From an uncultured Ruminococcus sp. (GTDB taxonomy: Bacteria > Bacillota_A > Clostridia > Oscillospirales > Ruminococcaceae), in NCBI GenBank assembly GCA_900315975.1, contig ONBA01000038.1, positions 1-21,930 of the forward strand: a DNA stretch of 21,930 bases, in the 5' to 3' direction. Of this stretch, positions 15,836-21,930 are shown one piece after another (position 1 is the stretch's first letter; each line of letters opens with the position of its first letter). The notes beneath the pieces are model-generated. The model was not told the DNA's origin. It was given only the letters and a program-made list of their open reading frames with translations, and made no database searches. The translations under genes and the position numbers were made by a program.

Positions 15836-17236
15836 ATGAAAGAAAAAAGCAATACGCAATCACCTGAAAAACGAGGTGGATTCGGTTCAAAAATCGGATT
15901 CATTCTCGCGGCAGCCGGTTCTGCCGTCGGACTGGGAAACATATGGAGATTCCCGTATCTTGCCGCTAAGTACGGCGGCGGAATCTTCCTGCTCATCTAC
16001 CTCATATTTGCTGTAACATTCGGCTTCACTCTCATGATAACCGAAATAGCTATCGGACGAAAAACCGGTAAAAGTGTTATCGGTGCATACAAAGACGTAA
16101 ACAAACATTTTGCTCCCCTCGGCTGGATAGCGGCGGCAGTACCTGCGCTGATTCTGCCGTATTACTGCGTTATAGGCGGCTGGGTCATGAAATATATGGT
16201 AGAATTCGTGTCTGTACACGGTCACAGGATCGCAACTGAGACTTACGGCGACTCTAACCTCAGTTTCTTTGAGAACTTCATCTCCCACCCACTTCAGCCA
16301 ACTATTTTCTTTGTTATATATGTAATAGTCAACGCATCGGTAGTAATGCTCGGTGTACAGAAGGGTATCGAGACCCTTAGCAAATTCCTCATGCCGGTAC
16401 TGCTGATAATCATTTTTGGTATAAGTATATACACTCTAACTCTCGACGGTGCACTTGAAGGATTAAAATACTACGTGCTGCCGAATTTTAAAGGCTTCAC
16501 CTTTGAACAGCTCCTGAAAACCATTGTCGGAGCTATGGGACAGCTTTTCTACTCTATGTCACTTGCAATGGGAATCATGATTACATACGGTTCATATATG
16601 CGCAAGGAAGACGCTCTTGAACAGTCTGTACGACAGATAGAAATATTCGATACTTTTGTCGCATTCCTCGCAGGACTCATCATCGTACCGTCAGTATTCG
16701 TATTCTCAGGCGGTAATACTGACCAGCTCAATGCAGGTCCCAGCCTCATGTTCAAAACTCTGCCGGCTGTATTTGACAGTATGCCCGCCGGAGATATCAT
16801 TGGCGGAGCATTCTTCATACTCGTTACCCTTGCAGCACTGACCTCGTCAATCTCCCTTATGGAGACAGTCACCGCAGTAGTTATGGAAAAGTTCAGACTC
16901 AACAGAGTCGCAAGTTGCTTCGTAGTTATCGGTATCACTCTCGTACTCGGAATGCTTTCTGTACTCGGTTACAGTTCATGGTCAGAAGTTAAACTGCTTG
17001 GTATGCAGTTCCTCGACTTCTTTGATTTCATCACAAACAACGTCATGATGCCTATTCTCGCATTCTTCACCTGCATACTCATCGGATACGTAGCAAAAAC
17101 TTCTTACATTGAAGATGAAGTGCTGCACGGTCAGGATAGATTCAGTGCAAAGCATTTGTTCCGCATTATGATAAAGTTCGTATGTCCGGTTTGTATGATA
17201 ATCATACTCCTTACCCCTTTCATCACTACAATATAA
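15836..17236 (+). CDS. Neurotransmitter:sodium symporter family transporter (SNF/NSS)
   Basis: This 466-residue membrane protein should import an amino acid with sodium. The first transmembrane segment holds the hallmark GSAVGLGNIWRFPYLAAKYGGG, whose unwound region binds sodium and substrate in LeuT-type proteins. GGAFFILVTLAALTSSISLMET matches the eighth segment, which supplies the second sodium site. About 11 hydrophobic segments are visible, the usual number for the short bacterial branch. ATG at 15836 has AAAGGA 8 bases ahead; a TTG two codons earlier is too close to that site. It is a single gene with its own promoter and terminator. Tyrosine, tryptophan or hydrophobic amino acids are typical substrates, but the sequence does not decide. 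Confidence 0.94.
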   Translation: MKEKSNTQSPEKRGGFGSKIGFILAAAGSAVGLGNIWRFPYLAAKYGGGIFLLIYLIFAVTFGFTLMITEIAIGRKTGKSVIGAYKDVNKHFAPLGWIAAAVPALILPYYCVIGGWVMKYMVEFVSVHGHRIATETYGDSNLSFFENFISHPLQPTIFFVIYVIVNASVVMLGVQKGIETLSKFLMPVLLIIIFGISIYTLTLDGALEGLKYYVLPNFKGFTFEQLLKTIVGAMGQLFYSMSLAMGIMITYGSYMRKEDALEQSVRQIEIFDTFVAFLAGLIIVPSVFVFSGGNTDQLNAGPSLMFKTLPAVFDSMPAGDIIGGAFFILVTLAALTSSISLMETVTAVVMEKFRLNRVASCFVVIGITLVLGMLSVLGYSSWSEVKLLGMQFLDFFDFITNNVMMPILAFFTCILIGYVAKTSYIEDEVLHGQDRFSAKHLFRIMIKFVCPVCMIIILLTPFITTI

Positions 17237-17238
17237 CA

Positions 17239-17286
17239 AAAAACTTCTCGGTACACTTTTCAATGTACTGAGAAGTTTTCTTTTTT
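17239..17286. terminator. Bidirectional terminator between the symporter and deformylase genes
   Basis: AAAACTTCTC-G-GTACA pairs with TGTAC-T-GAGAAGTTTT (17264-17279), with A-run before and T-run after. It ends the plus-strand symporter gene and the minus-strand deformylase-containing transcript. The right-hand T-run overlaps the deformylase stop codon. Confidence 0.88.
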
Positions 17287-17698
17287 ATATCAAAATTCCA
17301 TTGCAGTGGTCGACCTCATGCTGGATTATTTGCGCTGTAAAACCGCTGAAACGCTTTTCGTGGTTTTTCATGAACTTGTCCTGATAGCGGACTTTTATAC
17401 TTTTATATCTGGTCACAGACCTCGGACCTCCAAGCAGTGAAAGACAGCCTTCTTCCGTTTCATACGGCTGATTCTTTTCGGTTATCTCGGGGTTGAACAT
17501 CGTAATGATCTTTTTACTATCATAAAATGCAATGATCCTCTTCGGAACACCGATCATATTCGCTGCCATTCCAACACAGCCTTCTTTATGGTGTTCGAGA
17601 GTCTCGGCAAGATCTTTTGCTGTCTGAACATCTTCCGCATCAGCATCTTTGGCACGTATCTTCAAAAATATAGTATCATGTACGAGCGGTCTTATCAT
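17285..17698 (-). CDS. Peptide deformylase-like protein, short Gram-positive form
   Basis: The 137-residue product has two of the three deformylase motifs intact: EEGCLSL (Cys85, metal ligand) and QHEVDH (His127, Glu128, His131). Motif I is GCVGMAANMIG, with Asn47 where classical enzymes have Gln (G-x-G-x-A-A-P-Q region). The protein is some 30 residues shorter than canonical Def. The same short, Asn-bearing form occurs in other gut Firmicutes as far as I recall. It may remove formyl groups from nascent proteins or act on another N-acyl group. AGGAG lies 6-7 bases before the ATG. It follows the hydrolase gene by 67 bases with no obvious promoter, so it may share the transcript of the acyl-ligase group. 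Confidence 0.82.
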   Translation of the reverse strand: MIRPLVHDTIFLKIRAKDADAEDVQTAKDLAETLEHHKEGCVGMAANMIGVPKRIIAFYDSKKIITMFNPEITEKNQPYETEEGCLSLLGGPRSVTRYKSIKVRYQDKFMKNHEKRFSGFTAQIIQHEVDHCNGILI

Positions 17699-17765
17699 AT
17701 TGCTTCTCCTTTAAACGAATGTCAGTACTGTCGAACCTTTATCTGTTAATTTTCCGGTCTCAATT

Positions 17766-18710
17766 TCATTTTCCTATAAACCTTAGTATATCCCTGAAAA
17801 CACGTTCTTTATCCCTCTCATGAAGAATATCGTGTCTCATATTATCGTAAAGCTGTCCGCGGACATCGCTGTATCCGATTTTTTTCAAAAGCATGATAGA
17901 TCCTGTCATTTTCTTTTCCGACACATAACATGGGTCGTCCTTACCTGAAAAAAACTTTATCGGCATATCAGGATTATCCGGAATATAGTCGTCCTTATAA
18001 GCAAGCCACCCCATTTTCAGCATTGCTTTATATGCTCCTATCGTAAACCTATATCTGCAAAGAGGGTCGTTATTGTGCGCGATAACATCTTCCCTGTCAG
18101 TGTTAGTCCACGCATTTCTCAGACCTTCTTTTTTATATCTGAACCCATATGGAAGCTCCATTATCAGGAAATCAGCGAGTCTTGATCTTGACCTCTCCCC
18201 CGATACAGCACCAAGAATTTTCAAAAGCAGAACTCCTGCTCCGGATAAAACGAATTTTGACGGTGAACCAAGTATGCACAGCTTGTCGATATCTCCGTCG
18301 TACTTACGGATATAGCACCTTACTGCAAGTGAGCCCATACTATGCCCGAGCAGAGTAACAGGCAGGTCGTCACGACCGCATTTTCGCTTTGCATACTCTT
18401 TTATTTCAAGTGTGATCTCGTGAACATCGTCCACAAGAGCATCTGCCCCTCCGCTGTACATATATCCGCGGTCATCATCACAGAGAACACTTTCACCATG
18501 TCCCCTGTGATCGTTTGCAACAGCAATATAGCCATGCATCGCAAGATATCTCATGAACTCCGCATATCTGCCCTTATGCTCGTTTTTACCGTGAACTATC
18601 TGTACAATTCCCCTGACATCTGCCGCATTTTCCGGCTCTATCCGCAAAACACGGAGAGGAAGTTCATCAGTTCCCGATACGTGAATATAATTCGTTTCTG
18701 TTATATTCAT
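17766..18710 (-). CDS. Alpha/beta hydrolase, monoacylglycerol lipase-like
   Basis: This 314-residue protein has the Hydrolase_4 layout: the oxyanion block VQIVHGKNEHKGRYAEFM near 37-54, DHRGHGES, the nucleophile elbow GHSMGS (Ser124), the acid in FFSGKDDP (Asp258 or Asp259) and His293 in MRHDIL. There is no signal peptide, so it is cytoplasmic. It should hydrolyse esters or thioesters with acyl chains. Its ATG overlaps the stop of the acyl-ligase gene by four bases (ATGA), so the two are coupled. In this setting it could release a product from the carrier protein, edit misloaded chains, or free fatty acid for the ligase. Those roles are inferred. Confidence 0.86.
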   Translation of the reverse strand: MNITETNYIHVSGTDELPLRVLRIEPENAADVRGIVQIVHGKNEHKGRYAEFMRYLAMHGYIAVANDHRGHGESVLCDDDRGYMYSGGADALVDDVHEITLEIKEYAKRKCGRDDLPVTLLGHSMGSLAVRCYIRKYDGDIDKLCILGSPSKFVLSGAGVLLLKILGAVSGERSRSRLADFLIMELPYGFRYKKEGLRNAWTNTDREDVIAHNNDPLCRYRFTIGAYKAMLKMGWLAYKDDYIPDNPDMPIKFFSGKDDPCYVSEKKMTGSIMLLKKIGYSDVRGQLYDNMRHDILHERDKERVFRDILRFIGK

Positions 18711-20239
18711 GCTGTAGTTTCGTCGATCATTACCTTAGTGCGGATGATCTTTCTTGATGAATTTTTGATAAACGGATTTTTCCTTACCACAAGACGTGAG
18801 AGCTGTTTATATGTAGGCTGATCGCGGTTATAATCATCAAGCACCTTTTGAAGTGCACTGCGAATCTCGTCCTCGCTCATATTCTCTACTGCCTGCTCGT
18901 CGGGGTATATCCTTGCAGTAAGCAGGTTATCGTCACCTGTTACTACTATCTCGTCAATTAACTCATTCAATGCAAGCTTTGACTCTATTTCCTCAGGCGA
19001 AATATTCTCGCCGTTAGAGAGAATGATAAGATTCTTGACTCTGCCGTTGATGAACAGGAAGCCGTCCTCATCAATATACCCCTTGTCACCGGTATGAAGC
19101 CAGCCGTCATGCAGAGCGGTCTCGGTCTCGTCTTCCATGTTGTAATAACACTTCATTACACTTGTTCCGCGAACCAGTATCTCGCCGTTTTCAAACTTTA
19201 TCTCTACGTTGCGAAGCGGCTTTCCAACTGAACCCGGTTTGCAGTCACCTACTCTGTTAGAGCTTATTACAGGTGAGCACTCCGACATTCCATAGCCTTC
19301 ATATATTTTAATACCATACTTTGCAAATTCTTCTATATAATATGGTTCAAGATGTGCACCGCCGGTAAAGATGTGTTCAAGCTTACTTCCGAACACCTTC
19401 TTTGCCAGTATTTCAGGCGGAACACCCGCTCCCGCAGATTTAAGGCGCTTGTAGATAGTCTCTATCATAAGCGGTACCATGAGCATTACATGAGGATTGA
19501 ATATACTCATATTTCTTACCATGTGCATGAATGAATCGTTTATACAGATTATTCCGCCCATGCAGAATCCCTGAAGCCAGTCCATAACAAGACAGTAAGC
19601 GTGATGTACCGGAAGAACGCTCATAAACACTCGTCCCGGACCAATTTTATAAAGCATTGCCTCAACATTTGAGTAAAGATTGCTCTGCGTAAGAACAACA
19701 CCCTTGCTCTTTCCGGTAGTTCCCGATGTAAAAACTATCATGCTGATGTCGTTTTCCTCAGGCGGCTCAGAATCTGAATGGTCCGCACCTGAAGCGATAA
19801 GGTCAGCAAGAGTTTCAGCACCGTCGATGCTTTCCTCTGAAATCAGCCATATTTTTCTTACCTTAGGGCATTCCGCCTTAATAATATCTGCCAGCTTAGC
19901 AAGCTTCCTGTCGATGAAAACACCCTCTGTATCCGAGCGGACTATCATATCAGCAAGGTCACTTGCCGGAAGTGCGGGGTCAAGGGGGACTGCGGCATTG
20001 CCTGATGTCATAACAGCCATGTAAGTCTCTATCCACTCAACCGAGCTTGTACCGATAAGCGCGATATGCTTCTTTGAAAAGTCAAAAGACGCCAGTCCCT
20101 TTCTGATTCCTTTTACCTTTTCAGCAAGCTCACCGTATGTGCGCTCCTGCACTTCATGCTTTATCAGCCAGCGTACTGCCGGAAGCTCTGCATACTCTTC
20201 CCCGCACATTTTCCACATTTCATATATTGTCTTTCCCAT
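18707..20239 (-). CDS. AMP-forming acyl-activating ligase
   Basis: The 510-residue enzyme belongs to the ANL superfamily. It has the P-loop TSGTTGKSKG (171-180), GYGMSE (315-320), DGWLHTGD (378-385), the hinge region INGRVKNLI (397-405) and a C-terminal SSRKIIRTK with the probable catalytic Lys497. The hydrophobic middle (MDWLQGFCMGG) is more like fatty acyl-CoA ligases than amino-acid adenylation domains. It should adenylate an acyl acid and load it onto the partner carrier protein or CoA. I start at the ATG one base after the carrier-protein stop; an in-frame TTG six codons upstream would overlap that gene. The ribosome site is weak, so coupling is likely. It overlaps the hydrolase gene downstream. 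Confidence 0.88.
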   Translation of the reverse strand: MGKTIYEMWKMCGEEYAELPAVRWLIKHEVQERTYGELAEKVKGIRKGLASFDFSKKHIALIGTSSVEWIETYMAVMTSGNAAVPLDPALPASDLADMIVRSDTEGVFIDRKLAKLADIIKAECPKVRKIWLISEESIDGAETLADLIASGADHSDSEPPEENDISMIVFTSGTTGKSKGVVLTQSNLYSNVEAMLYKIGPGRVFMSVLPVHHAYCLVMDWLQGFCMGGIICINDSFMHMVRNMSIFNPHVMLMVPLMIETIYKRLKSAGAGVPPEILAKKVFGSKLEHIFTGGAHLEPYYIEEFAKYGIKIYEGYGMSECSPVISSNRVGDCKPGSVGKPLRNVEIKFENGEILVRGTSVMKCYYNMEDETETALHDGWLHTGDKGYIDEDGFLFINGRVKNLIILSNGENISPEEIESKLALNELIDEIVVTGDDNLLTARIYPDEQAVENMSEDEIRSALQKVLDDYNRDQPTYKQLSRLVVRKNPFIKNSSRKIIRTKVMIDETTA

Positions 20240-20240
20240 C

Positions 20241-20495
20241 TCAAACACCTGCCGCAACTTCTAAGTACTCTTTTGTAAGCTCTATTGCCCCGCCAACAGT
20301 GTTGATACGGTCAAACTGCTGACCATTTTCGTCAAAATCGAATTCCACATCAAACTCGTCCTCAAGGTCACCCAAAAAAGTCATGATATCGAGCGAACTC
20401 ATTCCGAGGTCATCACGAAATTTCATATCGTCAGTTATCTCGTCAGCTCCTATACTGCAATAACGAGCCGCTATCTCTTTAAATCTTTCTTCCAT
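20241..20495 (-). CDS. Stand-alone acyl carrier protein
   Basis: This 84-residue acidic protein has the four-helix carrier pattern, with the phosphopantetheine attachment serine at Ser34 in DDLGMSSLDIM (the usual motif is GxDSL, with Ser in place of Asp here). Helix II then runs through FLGDLEDEFDVEF. Two ATG codons lie two codons apart; AAGGA is 9 bases before the second (20495) and 3 before the first (20501), so I prefer the second. It lies between a condensation-domain gene and an acyl ligase gene on one strand. It is thus probably the dedicated carrier for that pair, not the fatty acid synthase AcpP. Confidence 0.9.
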   Translation of the reverse strand: MEERFKEIAARYCSIGADEITDDMKFRDDLGMSSLDIMTFLGDLEDEFDVEFDFDENGQQFDRINTVGGAIELTKEYLEVAAGV

Positions 20496-20529
20496 TTTCA
20501 TTCTTCCTTTCAGGTATTTATAAATCAAC

Positions 20530-21318
20530 TCATACCATGTCTATTATCTCTGACAATGTACGACCGGGGTCTTCAATTCCTCTGAAAAGAATACGCATCA
20601 TGTAATAATACATAAGCTCTGCATCCTTTTCGGTAAGGTGAACAGTCTGATAATGATATGAGAAATTCAGCATTCTGTTCGGCAGATGCGAAACAGTCAG
20701 ATACATCTTCTTTGTCGCCGCACCGTTTGCAAACCACTTTACATGCATCGGCGGATTTTCCGGCTTTGCACTCAGGTCATCATTTGTAAGCGGCGGCTGA
20801 TATGTAAGGTAAACGCTTACATAGGTAGTGTCGTCAGGAGTTTTATAACGCTTTTTCATCTCAGCTCTTATAAACTCGGGGTCATATCCGCTGAACATAT
20901 AAAGCTGATTCTGATGACTCTGTATCTTTCTTGCGGCTTCGATGAATGAAGTATTTCCCGGTATCACCATTCTGCAAGGGAAACACAGTGTACGGCTTCC
21001 GCCCGATGTCAGCTCGTCATTTGTAGAGCGGCGGGAAATGAAGTTCTCAACGGTGATATCTTCCTGACCGCCATTCATCTTTGAAAGATATGTCCTTACA
21101 ACAAGCAGTATGAGATTAGTCGGTGATATCTGATTATGCAGACAAAAATTTATCGCCCTCTGCATACTGTCAACTTCAAGCTGATAGTCCTTGACAGCTA
21201 CAAACAATTCCTTACGTTCAATATCAGCGGCACGGAGAGAAGAGTCATTATGCTTTCTGCGTGCTTCTTCGAGGACTGATGTTCCCTGAATGTCTGAATA
21301 AAGGGGTTCACCCAGTTT
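20530..21318 (-). pseudogene. Condensation-domain protein, N-terminal half missing
   Basis: About 262 codons remain of a stand-alone NRPS-type condensation domain. The segments NQISPTNLILLVVRTYLSKMNG, DITVENFISRRSTND, TLCFPCRMVIPGNTSFIEAARKIQ and NFSYHYQTVHLTEKDAE fit the C-terminal subdomain. The N-terminal subdomain with the catalytic HHxxxDG is absent. The reading frame meets TAG at 21319-21321, and just upstream lies a serine recombinase gene end. No ATG with a ribosome site starts the remaining frame; a TTG at 21207 is the only long alternative. The simplest reading is a gene cut by integration of the element on its right, with the missing half at the element's far end. A functional short form cannot be excluded. 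ACP follows 35 bases downstream. Confidence 0.72.
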
Positions 21319-21388
21319 CTAAGCATTCCTTTATCAACAAATTTTGTTTTCGTATGTCTCCGAGGGTATTAGTCCTCGGAGAATTGCT
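21319..21388. other. Probable mobile-element end and attachment region
   Basis: These 70 bases join the broken condensation frame to the recombinase stop. They contain the hairpin CTCCGAGG (21358-21365) with CCTCGGAG (21374-21381), a plausible terminator of the recombinase gene though without a T-run. The exact crossover dinucleotide cannot be placed without the other end of the element. Confidence 0.5.
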
Positions 21389-21930
21389 TTATGCGGCGTT
21401 TATTAGCTTTTCAGTGCCAATTATAATGCCGTCCACCTCAAACGCATTGGTTGTGGTAAATGTAAAGTCGATAGTGATTCGATTGGTGCAGTTTCTTGCA
21501 TACTTTTCGGGCTTTTCATACACTTCAATGCGCTTGATAAATGTCCTGAGAAGTTCTGGTGTTACTTTTGTGATATTAACATTCTCCTTGGCATTTGCTA
21601 TGAATTCGCGTATACACTGTTCGCGCACTTTAACGGCACTCGCCTTTGAATCGAGCTCGTCGAGCTTTGTCTTTAAGTCCGACTGCTCCTTTTCGTAGCC
21701 TGCCGAAAGACTGTCATAACGCTCGGGAGATACTCTGCCCGTAACTCTGTCCATGTAGAGCATACTGATCGCGGTTTCAAGCTGCTTAATTCTGCTCTCG
21801 TACTCGTCACGCAGTTTCTCGGAGTCCTTGAACTGCTCCTTAGCTTCTTTCTCACCATTGCTCATTGCCATGTTGAAAAACTCGTCCGAATGCTCCCTTG
21901 CGTAAGTTGTTACCTTTTTCAGCGATTGCA
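21389..21930 (-). CDS. Large serine recombinase, C-terminal part only
   Basis: About 180 C-terminal residues are visible and the frame stays open to the window edge, so the catalytic serine and the DNA-binding domains lie outside. The visible portion shows the long charged coiled coil typical of these proteins (KEQFKDSEKLRDEYESRIKQ, then DRVTGRVSPERYDSLSAGYE and QSDLKTKLDELDSK). A conserved end region follows: ITKVTPELLRTFIKRIEVYEK then RITIDFTFTT. This pattern matches transposon and conjugative-element recombinases of Firmicutes. An ATG at 21871 is internal, since upstream codons continue the same pattern (TTYAREHSDEFFNM). The gene points towards the broken condensation-domain gene. Confidence 0.85.
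   Translation of the reverse strand, partial: QSLKKVTTYAREHSDEFFNMAMSNGEKEAKEQFKDSEKLRDEYESRIKQLETAISMLYMDRVTGRVSPERYDSLSAGYEKEQSDLKTKLDELDSKASAVKVREQCIREFIANAKENVNITKVTPELLRTFIKRIEVYEKPEKYARNCTNRITIDFTFTTTNAFEVDGIIIGTEKLINAA

Larger units (their letters stand above)
21319..21930. mobile_element. Left end of an integrative element with a large serine recombinase
   Basis: The element is inferred from a recombinase gene whose 3' end lies about 70 bases from an abruptly truncated host gene, the usual arrangement for elements mobilised by TnpX-like serine recombinases. It extends past the right edge of the window, so size and cargo are unknown. Confidence 0.6.

Overview
The window reads as chromosome of a fibre-degrading Gram-positive anaerobe, most likely a Ruminococcus-type member of the Oscillospiraceae. 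The reasons are dockerin-bearing secreted proteins, a clostridial-type xylose isomerase and xylulokinase pair, a family 2 carbohydrate esterase, a Re-type citrate synthase homologue, AGGAGG ribosome sites and sigma-A promoters with 17-base spacers. No rRNA, tRNA or CRISPR array was seen. The species is inferred, not shown.

Layout, left to right. 1-3250: an alanine/glycine:sodium symporter whose last codons lie in a dispersed repeat, then a ZinT-like zinc-binding lipoprotein, divergent from eno across a region rich in GTTAG/CTAAC palindromes. 3250-7640: enolase (+), then, on the minus strand, a tight run of an AlkZ-related gene, a YaiI/DUF188 gene and a secreted CE2-type esterase with a dockerin-like half module. 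7840-10460: a three-gene plus-strand operon (GNAT, Re-citrate synthase-type enzyme, FCD-type GntR regulator) behind a consensus promoter overlaid by a GntR-like palindrome. 10550-12430: a second GNAT and a secreted GH11-like protein with a C-terminal dockerin in which the expected catalytic nucleophile is Phe. 12437-15455: xylA then xylB on the minus strand. 15500-17290: a composite intergenic repeat and an NSS-family sodium symporter. 17285-21318: a minus-strand group of a stand-alone condensation domain (broken), an acyl carrier protein, an acyl-activating ligase, a lipase-like hydrolase and a variant peptide deformylase. 21319-21930: the end of a mobile element carrying the C-terminal part of a large serine recombinase.

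How the genes fit together. The esterase, the GH11-like dockerin protein and XylA/XylB point to xylan deacetylation, xylan binding or processing, and entry of xylose into the pentose phosphate pathway; enolase serves lower glycolysis. The citrate synthase-type operon probably feeds 2-oxoglutarate and glutamate synthesis and is probably autoregulated by its own GntR protein. The ligase, carrier protein and condensation domain look like a minimal acyl-activation and amide- or ester-forming line, which in this strain seems to have been interrupted by the serine-recombinase element.

The most interesting signals are the apparent GH11 pseudoenzyme on a dockerin, the acyl-conjugation cluster cut by a mobile element, the palindrome-dense zinc-lipoprotein/eno region, and a mobile repeat that now encodes the C-terminus of a transporter. 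All family assignments come from reading motifs; no database search was run.
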